From Ferrimonas balearica (GTDB lineage Bacteria; Pseudomonadota; Gammaproteobacteria; Enterobacterales; Shewanellaceae), in assembly GCF_019802085.1 (NCBI RefSeq), contig NZ_JAHVHV010000001.1, forward strand, positions 930,001-994,000: a stretch of 64,000 nucleotides of DNA. Direction: 5' to 3'. The notes beneath the pieces are model-generated. The model searched no databases, was not told the origin of the DNA, and saw only the letters and a list, made by a program, of their open reading frames with translations. Of this stretch, positions 33,164 through 41,799 are shown piece by piece (position 1 is the stretch's first letter; every line of letters begins with the position of its first letter). Position numbers and translations under genes: made by a program.

Positions 33164-33409
33164 ATGAATTCAACCTTGAGCCCCGACCCATTCCCGCAGG
33201 ATCCCATCTACTCCGACACTGGCTACAGCGCCCAGCCCTCGCTGGCGTACGGGGCGGAGATCGATCTGCGTAAGCGCGGGCAGCTCCGCACGCGTACGCT
33301 GATTGGCCATGGCCACCACTGTGGCCAAAACGGGCAAATCTGCCCCGATATCAGCCGCCTCACTACGGCCCTGGAGTCCGTTGAGCGAATTTTGATGGAG
33401 GTGCTGTGA
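33164..33409 (+). CDS. Hypothetical protein, 81 residues
   Basis: Short GC-rich open frame starting ATG 33164. It has no signal peptide or membrane helix and I do not recognise a family. The segment AEIDLRKRGQLRTRTLIGHG looks like a protein-coding fragment, and the frame ends TALESVERILMEVL. Location between pseudogenes and an AraC gene suggests it might be a remnant rather than a working gene. Confidence 0.35.
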   Translation: MNSTLSPDPFPQDPIYSDTGYSAQPSLAYGAEIDLRKRGQLRTRTLIGHGHHCGQNGQICPDISRLTTALESVERILMEVL

Positions 33410-33437
33410 ATGCCTTGCCCCTCAATGCGATGACCGC

Positions 33438-34340
33438 TTAAGCGGACGCCATCGCCGCCTTGGTGGGGTGCATGCCCTGGCTCCACTGCTTGGGGGATTG
33501 GCCATAGAGGCGCTTAAACTCCCGGCTGAACTGGGAGGAGCTGACGTAGCCCACCTCCATGGCCGCGACGTTGACGTTCATCCCTCCGGCGATCTTCATC
33601 GCGGCGCTGTTCAGCCGCATCGTTTTGACGAACTGGATGGGGGACAGGGTGGTGGCCTGTTTGAACTTGCGGTGAAACACCGCCCGGCTCATCCCCACCT
33701 GGGCCGCCATCTCATCGATGGTGACGGTTTGGTCCAGCCGGTTCGACAGGAAATCGATGGCGCGGGCAATCTCGTTGCCCACACCAAAGGCCCGTCGGGC
33801 TGCCTCGCCCGCCTCGCCCTTTAACACCGCGTAATAGAGCTCCCGCAGCCGACCTTCCCCCAGCACCGCCGTATCCGTGGGGTTGTCCCCCAACTGAAGC
33901 AATCGCAGCAGCGCGTCACTGAACGGCTCATCCCAGTGTGAAAGGGCCAGGCCCTGGGGCAGGGCACCCCCTCGGGGCTTTCGAATGGCCCCGGCGGCGC
34001 TCTCCAACTCGATGGCCAGCTCGGTCATCACCTTGGTATCCAGAGAGATGTACACACCCAGCAGAGGGTGCTCCGGCGAGGCGGTGGGTGTGCCCGCTTC
34101 CACCGGCATCGACATGGCGCAGCAGAGGTATTGGTCGGTGCCATAGACGTGGGATTGGCCGTCGAGGATCGCCTCTTTGGCGCCGCTGACAATGGCGACC
34201 ACGCTGGGCTCGTACACGGCCGGGGCACAGCGGTGGGGCTCGGTCACCCGAAACAACTGCACCCCCTTTATCCCGGTCTCCACCAGGCCATCTTCTTGAA
34301 CGCGGCTTTCAATAAGCTGCTTTAACGGCTGTCTGTTCAT
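33438..34340 (-). CDS. AraC-family regulator, AraC_N type
   Basis: Protein of 300 residues. The N-terminal AraC_N domain (about 20-170) has VQLFRVTEPHRCAPAVYEPSV, and VAIVSGAKEAILDGQ. The C-terminal HTH pair (about 205-295) has MAAQVGMSRAVFHRKFKQATTLSP and AMEVGYVSSSQFSREFKRLYGQSPKQW. This group often regulates a neighbouring oxidoreductase; the divergent SDR gene at 34558 is the likely target. The 217-bp gap between them holds both promoters. Confidence 0.9.
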   Translation of the reverse strand: MNRQPLKQLIESRVQEDGLVETGIKGVQLFRVTEPHRCAPAVYEPSVVAIVSGAKEAILDGQSHVYGTDQYLCCAMSMPVEAGTPTASPEHPLLGVYISLDTKVMTELAIELESAAGAIRKPRGGALPQGLALSHWDEPFSDALLRLLQLGDNPTDTAVLGEGRLRELYYAVLKGEAGEAARRAFGVGNEIARAIDFLSNRLDQTVTIDEMAAQVGMSRAVFHRKFKQATTLSPIQFVKTMRLNSAAMKIAGGMNVNVAAMEVGYVSSSQFSREFKRLYGQSPKQWSQGMHPTKAAMASA

Positions 34341-34557
34341 GCTGCCAATTTAACGCCAGAAAGGGTAAGGCTCAACGCGGCGATACAAATAGGCAAGAAA
34401 TGGCGACCAATGCGCCTATTTGTCGAGTTTGCTGAGAGGTATCGTAGCTTCCGTCGGCAACTGATGTCGACACACCCTGCATTGACCACTGGAACACAAA
34501 AAGGAAAAGACACTTCCAGGCGCAGTCCCTATCAGCACCACAGAGAGGCGTTAAAAC

Positions 34558-35505
34558 ATGACCATTCAGAATCCCTTTGGCCCCAAGGGCTGGACTCCCG
34601 AGCAGCTTGGCTCCCTCAAGGGCAAAACCTATGTGATCACCGGCGCCAACGCCGGTGCGGGGTTTGAGGCCACGCGCACACTGCTGTCAAATGGCGCCCG
34701 GGTGGTGATGATGAACCGTAACGCCGACAAGTCCGCGGCCGCCATCGACACGCTCAAGCAGGAGTTTGGCCACCAGGCAGAGGTCTCCTTTGTGCCGATG
34801 GACCTGGCGGTGCTGGACTCCGTCCGGGAAGCGGCGGCAGCGCTGTTGACCCATGTCGACCAAATCGATGCGCTGATCTGCAACGCCGCTATTGCGCAGG
34901 TGGCCCGCCAGGAGATCACCGTGGACGGCTTTGAAAGCCAACTGGGCGTCAATCACTTTGGCCATTTCCTGTTGTGCGGCCTGCTCTTTGACCGCATCAA
35001 CGCGTCTAGCGGGCGTATCGTGGTGGTGGGCAGCAACGCCTACAAGATGGGGCTCAAGAAGATCCAGTTCGACGATTTGAACTTCGACAACAAGTACACC
35101 GCCTGGAACGCCTACGCCCAGAGCAAGCTGGCCCAGATGATGTTTGCCTATGAGCTGCAGCGCCGGGTTCAGGCCGCCGGTCTGTCCGTCCAGGTGCAGG
35201 TGTGTCACCCGGGGGCATCGCGCACCAACCTGCTCAAAGACACCGCCAGCCCCTTTAACAAGGCGCTCTGGTCGGTACTCTCCCGCCTCATCGCCCAGCC
35301 GGCCGAGAAGGGCGCCTGGCCCGAGGTGATGTGTGCGACCCAGGAGGGGTTGTTGCCGCAGAAGAACTACGGCCCCACCCAACGGGCCCAGACGGTGGGC
35401 CCCGTTGGTGAGTGCCCCCTGGACGCGGTGGCGCTGGATAAGCCAATGGCGGCCAAGCTCTGGACCCTCTCCGAGCAGAAGACGGGGCTGAACTGGGCGC
35501 TGTGA
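34558..35505 (+). CDS. Short-chain dehydrogenase/reductase (SDR)
   Basis: Classical SDR of 315 residues: TGANAGAGFEATR for NAD(P) binding near residue 29, NAAIA, the serine region VVVGSN, and YAQSK catalytic Tyr/Lys. It resembles retinol-dehydrogenase/protochlorophyllide-reductase-like SDRs by length and by KIQFDDLNFDNKYTAWNAYAQSKLA in outline. The substrate is unknown. It is divergent from the AraC gene, with a bidirectional terminator downstream. Confidence 0.88.
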   Translation: MTIQNPFGPKGWTPEQLGSLKGKTYVITGANAGAGFEATRTLLSNGARVVMMNRNADKSAAAIDTLKQEFGHQAEVSFVPMDLAVLDSVREAAAALLTHVDQIDALICNAAIAQVARQEITVDGFESQLGVNHFGHFLLCGLLFDRINASSGRIVVVGSNAYKMGLKKIQFDDLNFDNKYTAWNAYAQSKLAQMMFAYELQRRVQAAGLSVQVQVCHPGASRTNLLKDTASPFNKALWSVLSRLIAQPAEKGAWPEVMCATQEGLLPQKNYGPTQRAQTVGPVGECPLDAVALDKPMAAKLWTLSEQKTGLNWAL

Positions 35506-35590
35506 CGCCTGGGCGGGCAAGCCAGGTCGGCTCTGATCGCAACTTGGTAGCGCTTGGCAGCGCGTTAATTCGCTCGACTGTTGAGCAAAC

Positions 35591-35620
35591 AAAAGGCCTC
35601 CCATGTGGGAGGCCTTTTTA
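35591..35620. terminator. Bidirectional intrinsic terminator
   Basis: AAAAGGCCTCCC/GGGAGGCCTTTTT stem; A-run on one side and T-run on the other, serving the SDR gene (+) and the S8 protease gene (-). Confidence 0.85.
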
Positions 35621-35630
35621 GCGGGTGCAT

Positions 35631-37520
35631 TCAGGACTCGGATCCGCAGGCCTCGGGCGCAGCGACGTCACTGAAATCAAGCTCGAGCACCTCGCCACAG
35701 ACGTCGTTGCGGCAGGATTGCACCCCGACACGGGGGAAGGCACCGCGATCGACGGTCGCCAGGGGCACGGAGAGCGTAGTGGTGTGCTGTGACGTCTCGG
35801 GCCCGACGGCACCGTCCCCCGCCACCTGGTAGATGTGGTACCGGATCCCGGGGGCCGCCTGCTGCAGGCGGCCGAACTTCACGTCATACAGGCTGCAGGC
35901 GCTGGGGAAGAACTGCTCTAGCCCGCGCAGGAACTGCACCTGCTCGGTGCTGGCGTAGCCCAGGTAGCGGTGGCGAATCGATTGCTGAACCACCTGATGG
36001 GCGTCCTCGTACTGCAGCGCCGCCAAGGCATCAACCACACCGGCGCCCACCCCCGCCCTGGATGCTCGGGAGGGGGTGCCATCGGCCCTGGTGGTAAAGG
36101 GATTGGCGGTATTGAGCAGCATGGCTTCCAACTCGCTGCTGGCCTTGTCCGGGTGCACCATCTTCAGCAGCGCCAATACGGAGGCCACGTTCGGGGCGGC
36201 CATGGAGGTGCCGGAACGGGGGGCATAGCACCCGTTTCGTCCCTCACCGTGCCAGAGGCATTCGTCATCGGTGTAGATCCGGGTGGTGATGTAGCCGCTG
36301 TACACACGCTCGCCCAGCATGGACAGGTCCACTGCGTCGCCGAAGTTACTGAAGCTGGAGAGCTCGCCGAAGACGCTGTTGGAGGCCACGGTCAATGCGT
36401 CGCCGCAATTTGAAGGCGTGTAACCCTGGGCATCGATCTGGTCGTTACCAGCGGCAATCACCACGCTGATCCCCTTCTCCCGGGCCCTTTCGATGGCGCT
36501 GTTGAAGTAGGTGGAGGCTTCGCAGCTGTTGAAGGTGGGCCCACCCAGGCTCAGGTTGATGATGTCCACCGGCTCAGAGATGGGCTCGACGTACCCCATC
36601 TCCCCCGGCAGCATGTCGCCGTTGTCCCACTCACCGATGGCCCACCAGATCCCGTTGGCGATGTCGAAGTTGTACCCCCCGTTGTGAGCAAGGACGCGCA
36701 CCGGCACGATCTCAACGTATTCGGAGGGCGCGGATCCCGCGATGCCGATGCCGTTATTGGCGGTGGCGGTGATCTGTGAGGCCACCGCCAACCCATGGCC
36801 ATCAATCTTGATCTGGTAGGCACCAATGCCGGATTCATAGACCCAGCTCTTGTCGATTGCGTCATTGTGGTAGGAGCCGAATTCAACCTCCCGGCATTCG
36901 GCGTCCAGTGCCGAGTGGGTTTCGTCCGGGGTTAAGCAGCGATACCCATGGCTGACGAAATTGGCCTGGTCTTCACTCCAGGTCATGTCCTCGTGATCCC
37001 AACGGCCCGTATCCAGGACGGCGATCCGGACCTTGCGGTCGATGGCGACATTGTCCACGGCGTATTGGCGGGCGGCCTCCACGTTGCTCAGGCCCCAGTA
37101 AGGGGCCCCCTGCTCGTCCTGGCTCTGCTGAAGTCGATAGAAGGGGTCATTAAATCGTCCGTTGTCGAGCGACAGCGTGCCCATATCCGGCCCACCGCTG
37201 ACCGAGGCCTCGGGCACCTCCGGCAACCAGGGGGTTTTGGGCAACTCAATAAAGTGCTCTGGCTCGACATGGCTGAAGTAGCCGGTGTCTTTGAGGGCAT
37301 CGATGATCGCCTGGGGGTCCGAGCCCTGGGCATCAATCAGATCGAACCGGTTTTGCAGTGCCTTGACCAGGGTGAGGTCGATGCGGCTTTGACTGGCGAT
37401 CTGCGCCAGGGTATCCGGGTTGTGGGCGTGCGCCGGGTTGTGCCACTGAACCACGAGTTCGGCGGCAGAGAGGGTAAAGCTGGTGCCCAGCAACGCGCTG
37501 GTGATCAGAAATCCTTTCAT
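35631..37520 (-). CDS. Exported subtilisin-like (S8) serine protease
   Basis: Protein of 629 residues with a signal peptide (FLITSALLGTSFTLSA) and a propeptide-like region (about 20-120). Catalytic triad: Asp in IAVLDTGRWDHEDM, His in IDGHGLAVASQITA, Ser in SGTSMAAPNVASV, with oxyanion Asn in VVIAAGNDQ. A C-terminal domain of about 120 residues follows, with cysteines (CSLYDV, CRNDVCGEVLEL, ACGSES) that may pair. Start ATG 37520 is in frame after the lipoprotein gene, 35 nt away, so the two form an operon. Probably secreted or periplasmic. Confidence 0.88.
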   Translation of the reverse strand: MKGFLITSALLGTSFTLSAAELVVQWHNPAHAHNPDTLAQIASQSRIDLTLVKALQNRFDLIDAQGSDPQAIIDALKDTGYFSHVEPEHFIELPKTPWLPEVPEASVSGGPDMGTLSLDNGRFNDPFYRLQQSQDEQGAPYWGLSNVEAARQYAVDNVAIDRKVRIAVLDTGRWDHEDMTWSEDQANFVSHGYRCLTPDETHSALDAECREVEFGSYHNDAIDKSWVYESGIGAYQIKIDGHGLAVASQITATANNGIGIAGSAPSEYVEIVPVRVLAHNGGYNFDIANGIWWAIGEWDNGDMLPGEMGYVEPISEPVDIINLSLGGPTFNSCEASTYFNSAIERAREKGISVVIAAGNDQIDAQGYTPSNCGDALTVASNSVFGELSSFSNFGDAVDLSMLGERVYSGYITTRIYTDDECLWHGEGRNGCYAPRSGTSMAAPNVASVLALLKMVHPDKASSELEAMLLNTANPFTTRADGTPSRASRAGVGAGVVDALAALQYEDAHQVVQQSIRHRYLGYASTEQVQFLRGLEQFFPSACSLYDVKFGRLQQAAPGIRYHIYQVAGDGAVGPETSQHTTTLSVPLATVDRGAFPRVGVQSCRNDVCGEVLELDFSDVAAPEACGSES

Positions 37521-37555
37521 GGGTCTGGCCTCATTCAATCCATTCAGTGGGGGCA

Positions 37556-39526
37556 TTACGGCGCCAGTAGGCTCACGTCGTTTTTCAGGTAGTGGAGCAA
37601 TTGATACTCCTCCGCCCACTGCCACACGCCATCGACGTATTGGCCATAGCGGGTGTTACCCACAAATCGCGAGTATTTGCCGTCGGGAAACGCCACCATC
37701 TCGGACACCTCAATGGGGCCCAGGTTGAACGTGGGCACCGCCTCTTTCATCAGCTCGGCCAGGCGGGCGATTCTCATGGTCAGGCTCAGCCCATGTATGT
37801 AGGAGTCTTCCCACTCCACCGAGGGCAGATAGTTGGCCAGGTAATAGACCGCTTCGTTGTAGTTGTACTGGTCTTCGTAGTGGTTGGTGGTCAGTACAAC
37901 GGTGTCGCTGTCGAAGGTCTGATTCTCCCAGGAGGTGCAGATGTGTTTGGGCCCCTTGGGAGTGAGCTTCTGGTGATAGGCCACAAATCCCGTCTGAATG
38001 GCCCCCAGCATGCATTCGAAGCGACTGGGGATCATCACGTTGGCCACCATCCGCGAGTCGGCAACCAGCTGACGCTCGTGAAGGGCGTCTTGGCGACTGC
38101 GCAGGTGATGGAACTCCAGCAGGTCAATGAGGTACTCCGCCACCCGCTGGATCTCAAAGGATTGCGCCAGGAAATCCTGTGCCAGGACGACGCGCTCCTC
38201 CAGGTCTGCCTCCAGTGCGCTTTGCGCGCCTTTGACGTAGAGGTGATAGGTACCCTGTGAGCTGTATTGTTCGTCTTCGGTTCGCAGCAGGATCTGGAAG
38301 GCGCTGTAGGCCGCACCCTCCTGGGGCGTCAATGAGAAGGTCCGGGCCTGGTTGTCGTACTGGAACGCCAGCAGGGCGGGATCGCCGATGACCACTTCAA
38401 ACGGGGCCTCCTCGCTCAACACCACGCTATCCGGGAAGGCGGAACTGCTGGAGACGATGGGAAACTGACGAGTGACGCCCTCCTCGAGGAAGATCACTCG
38501 GTCCAAGTCCAAGGTTGGGGTCCCGACGGAGAGTGAGCTTGACGCCTTAAAGGCCAAGCTTTGGGTGATAAAGCCGTCATCAATCTCCAGCACACCGTCG
38601 AAGTCGCCCCGGGCGGGGCCGAGATCGCCAGAGGGATCGGATTCGATGATCAAGACCTTGTTGGCAATCGAGTGGGTCCAACCGCCGGTGCCTGAGCCTT
38701 CAACCGGCGTCAGTGTCACCGTGTAACGGTATTCGGAGGCGGGCACGGTGCCCTCTACAAATTCGAAGGGATACTCGCCAGCAGTCCCTTCGAAGATGAT
38801 CCGATCCACGGCGTCGTCATTGCGCCAGTGGGCCTGGAAAGGCACATAGGGCTTGATGCTGAGGCTGACGGTTTCCGAGACCGAATCCTTGCCGTCGGAC
38901 AGGGTCACCAGCACCGAGGCATCCAGGTCGTTTTGCACTTCCGGGGTGGTGATGGTAATGGCATCAAGGCTGGCCTCAATGGTCAGATCCGCCTCGCTGA
39001 TGGCGGTAATGGAGAGCTCGTCGCCATCGGCATCGTCCGCTTGAACGGTGATGGTGATGCTCTGCCCGCCGATGAGCTCCGCCGATTGGGGGGTCAAAGT
39101 CAGGGTCGGGGCGTTGTTGTAGAGGATCTTGACGCTGATCTGCGCGGAGACCGAATCCGTGCCGTCCGAGAGGGTAACGGTGACGGTGGCGTTGGTTTCG
39201 GCTTCAACTGTGGGGGCCTTGACGGTGATGGTATCCAGGGTGGCGTTGACCGCCAGGCCGGCTTCGCCAGTGGCGGTGATGGAGAGGTCGTCTCCGTCCG
39301 CGTCATCCGCCTGAACCTGGATGGTGACGGTTTCCCCGCCGTGCATTTCGACGGATTGAGGTGTGAGGGTCAGCGTCGGGGCGCTGTTGGGTGGCGGATT
39401 GGTGCCGCCACCGCCGGTACTGCCACCGCCGCCGGTGCTGGTTGAACCGCTGTCGCCACCGCCTCCACAGGCCGTGAGAAAAGCGACGGCGAGCGCCGTC
39501 ACAAGAGCGTGCCGAATCTTAAGCAT
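37556..39526 (-). CDS. Lipoprotein with tandem cadherin-like repeats, upstream partner of the S8 protease
   Basis: Protein of 656 residues with lipobox FLTACG, then a Gly/Ser/Thr/Pro linker. Two tandem repeats of about 90 residues follow, each starting APTLTLTPQS and containing QADDADGD(D/E)LSITA and TLSDG(T/K)DSVS; these look like cadherin-like or Ig-like calcium-binding modules. The remaining roughly 420 residues are unrecognised. ATG 39526 is preferred over a start four codons upstream. It ends 35 nt before the protease gene. The function is unknown; a surface-anchored partner or substrate of the protease is possible. Confidence 0.75.
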   Translation of the reverse strand: MLKIRHALVTALAVAFLTACGGGGDSGSTSTGGGGSTGGGGTNPPPNSAPTLTLTPQSVEMHGGETVTIQVQADDADGDDLSITATGEAGLAVNATLDTITVKAPTVEAETNATVTVTLSDGTDSVSAQISVKILYNNAPTLTLTPQSAELIGGQSITITVQADDADGDELSITAISEADLTIEASLDAITITTPEVQNDLDASVLVTLSDGKDSVSETVSLSIKPYVPFQAHWRNDDAVDRIIFEGTAGEYPFEFVEGTVPASEYRYTVTLTPVEGSGTGGWTHSIANKVLIIESDPSGDLGPARGDFDGVLEIDDGFITQSLAFKASSSLSVGTPTLDLDRVIFLEEGVTRQFPIVSSSSAFPDSVVLSEEAPFEVVIGDPALLAFQYDNQARTFSLTPQEGAAYSAFQILLRTEDEQYSSQGTYHLYVKGAQSALEADLEERVVLAQDFLAQSFEIQRVAEYLIDLLEFHHLRSRQDALHERQLVADSRMVANVMIPSRFECMLGAIQTGFVAYHQKLTPKGPKHICTSWENQTFDSDTVVLTTNHYEDQYNYNEAVYYLANYLPSVEWEDSYIHGLSLTMRIARLAELMKEAVPTFNLGPIEVSEMVAFPDGKYSRFVGNTRYGQYVDGVWQWAEEYQLLHYLKNDVSLLAP

Positions 39527-39901
39527 ATACAAGTCCATTTGCGTGTGTCGTCGAACCAAATTGCGCATCGCCGGGACGGATCCTTGCCCCGGCGAGCGCA
39601 GGGCTTCACCATTTTGACCGACTCGAAGCAATTTTCAACGTGCTGAAAACACGAAGGATTTCACTCTATGGTCTCCGGTGCCGGGCGGTGGAGACTTTGC
39701 GCAGTTGAACCAGGATCAGTAGAGGATGTGGCCAATCGGCGGAGGGAATTCGCGACAGGATCGCGGGCGGTTTTTGTGTCATTGAGTGAGTGGGTACGGC
39801 CTCAATCTTTGCAAAATCCACAAAAGTGTTTTGCGCTTCTTTGCCTGTTTGGCCGGGTAGGGCGGTGCTAAGGTCGGCGCATCGTCACCGAGGAGTGCAC
39901 C
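39527..39901. other. Divergent intergenic region, no gene seen
   Basis: About 375 bases between the lipoprotein gene (-) and the SDR gene (+). No ORF with recognisable features and no clear operator; it presumably carries promoters for both genes. Confidence 0.4.
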
Positions 39902-40594
39902 ATGAACACTGTGCTGATCACCGGGGCCAACCGTGGCCTGGGGCTGGAGTTTGTCCGTCAATACGCCAAGCGGGGCTGGCAGGTGCTGGCCTGTTGCCGC
40001 GCCCCCGAGCAGGCCGAGGCGCTTCAGGCGCTGGCCAATGACTTAGGCGGCATCGAGCCGATGGCGCTGGACGTCACCGACGAGTCCGCCATCAACTCCC
40101 TGGCCGCCTCACTTAAGGGCCGCGCCATCGACCATCTGATCCTCAACGCCGGGGTGCTGGGAGAACGCTGCGCCACCTTGGGGGAGATGACCCAGGCCGA
40201 ATGGCTGTCGGTGCTCAACATCAACACCGTGGCGCCGGCGCTGCTGATCCAGGCGCTGTCGGACAACGTCGCCGCCAGTGAGCACAAGACCATCGTCGGG
40301 CTCTCCACCCGGGTGGCCAGCATTGCCGACAACGGCTCCGGTGGCATGTACGCCTACCGGGCCTCCAAGGCCGCGCTGAACCAAATCCTGGTCAGCGCCG
40401 CCCACAACCTCAAAGCGCAGGGCGTGAAAACGTTGGCGGTGCACCCGGGTTGGGTGCAAACCGACATGGGCGGCGATAAGGCCACCTTCACCCCCGAACA
40501 GAGCGTGGCGGGCATCATTGCCGTGGCCGATAGCCTGACTCCGGGAGACTCCGGCCAGTTCCGCGTCTTCGACGGCAGCACCATTCCCTGGTAA
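39902..40594 (+). CDS. C-factor-like short-chain dehydrogenase/reductase
   Basis: SDR of 230 residues. TGANRGLGLEFVRQYAKRGW is the cofactor-binding region, NAGVLGE and the catalytic YRASKAALNQ are intact, and VHPGWVQTDMGG follows. Similar to CsgA/C-factor-type SDRs. GAGGAG lies 7 nt before the ATG. It probably forms a transcription unit with the Old Yellow Enzyme gene 61 nt downstream. Confidence 0.88.
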   Translation: MNTVLITGANRGLGLEFVRQYAKRGWQVLACCRAPEQAEALQALANDLGGIEPMALDVTDESAINSLAASLKGRAIDHLILNAGVLGERCATLGEMTQAEWLSVLNINTVAPALLIQALSDNVAASEHKTIVGLSTRVASIADNGSGGMYAYRASKAALNQILVSAAHNLKAQGVKTLAVHPGWVQTDMGGDKATFTPEQSVAGIIAVADSLTPGDSGQFRVFDGSTIPW

Positions 40595-40655
40595 GCGCCC
40601 GGGGCCATCAAGCTGGCCCCTTTGCCCGTCCAGTACCCGATTTTTGGAGTCTCTT

Positions 40656-41741
40656 ATGATCTTTACCCCTGTCCAACTGGGGGCCAGCCCCCTGGCCAAC
40701 CGTTTTGCCATGGCGCCCATGACCCGCTCGCGCACCGATCAGCCCGGGGATCGCCCCAACGCCCTGATGGCGCAGTACTACGCCCAGCGGGCCAGCGCCG
40801 GCCTGATCATCACCGAGGGGGCGCCCATCTCGCCGGTGGGCCGCGGTTACTCGCTGACCCCGGGGATCTACACCCAGGCGCAGATCGACGGCTGGAAGCA
40901 GGTCACCGACGCGGTCCACGCCGAGGGCGGCAAGGTCTTCATCCAGCTGTGGCATGTGGGCCGTCGCTCCCACGACAGCATTGCTGGTGAGCAGCCGGTG
41001 TCGGCCTCGGCCATCAAGGAGCCGGACCAGGTGTTCGGGCCGCTGCCGGAGGGGGGCTTTGGCATGATTGAAACCGCCGTGCCCCGCGCCCTGAGCGAAG
41101 CGGACATTGCGCAGACCATCGCCGATTTCGTTCAGGCGGCGAAAAACGCCATGGCCGCGGGCTTTGACGGGGTGGAGCTGCACGGGGCCCACGGTTACCT
41201 GATTGACCAGTTCCTGCGCCTGGACAGCAACCAGCGCACCGACCGCTACGGCGGCAGCCAGGAGAACCGCATGCGCTTCTTGCGCGAGGTGACCGAAGCG
41301 GTGGCCGAGGCCATCGGTGCGGAACGCACCGCCATCCGCCTCTCCCCCTTCGTGACCGAGGGCTACGCCAAGGCGGATCCGGAGATTGAAGAGCTGACCC
41401 TCAAGGTGGTGGACGCCCTGGCGCCGCTGGGCCTGGCGTACCTGCACTTCTCCGAGAACATCTCCAACTACACCGAGATGCCGGAGGCTTACCGGGCCCA
41501 GGTGCGCGCGCGCTATCCGCACCCCATTATGGTGGCGGGCAAGTACACCCTGGAGAGCGGTCAGGCGATCCTCGCCAAGGGCTACGCCGACGTGGTGGCC
41601 TTCGGTCAGCCCTTTATCACCAACCCGGACTTTGTCCGCCGCAGCCGGGAGGGCCTGGCGCTGACCCCGGTGGATTATTCCGCCCACGCCACCTTCTACG
41701 GCGGCGGTGCCGAGGGGTACACCGACTACCCCAACGCTTAA
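40656..41741 (+). CDS. nemA: Old Yellow Enzyme-family alkene reductase (NemA-like)
   Basis: FMN-dependent reductase of 361 residues. It has the OYE start FTPVQLGASPLANRFAMAPM, active-site HGAHGYLIDQFL with the substrate-binding His pair, RTDRYGGSQENRMRFL, and the C-terminal PFITNPDFVRR. It reduces activated C=C bonds or nitro compounds with NAD(P)H. GGAG lies 8 nt before ATG 40656; the reading from 40644 would use TTG. It follows an SDR gene and may be part of a small electrophile-detoxifying unit. Confidence 0.92.
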   Translation: MIFTPVQLGASPLANRFAMAPMTRSRTDQPGDRPNALMAQYYAQRASAGLIITEGAPISPVGRGYSLTPGIYTQAQIDGWKQVTDAVHAEGGKVFIQLWHVGRRSHDSIAGEQPVSASAIKEPDQVFGPLPEGGFGMIETAVPRALSEADIAQTIADFVQAAKNAMAAGFDGVELHGAHGYLIDQFLRLDSNQRTDRYGGSQENRMRFLREVTEAVAEAIGAERTAIRLSPFVTEGYAKADPEIEELTLKVVDALAPLGLAYLHFSENISNYTEMPEAYRAQVRARYPHPIMVAGKYTLESGQAILAKGYADVVAFGQPFITNPDFVRRSREGLALTPVDYSAHATFYGGGAEGYTDYPNA

Positions 41742-41755
41742 GCGTCAAAAACCAC

Positions 41756-41784
41756 AAAAGGCCGAGCAACTGCTCGGCCTTTTT
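41756..41784. terminator. Bidirectional intrinsic terminator
   Basis: AAAAGGCCGAGC/GCTCGGCCTTTTT stem between the convergent OYE and GH3 genes. Confidence 0.85.
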
Positions 41785-41799
41785 GCGATGTGCCTGGAC

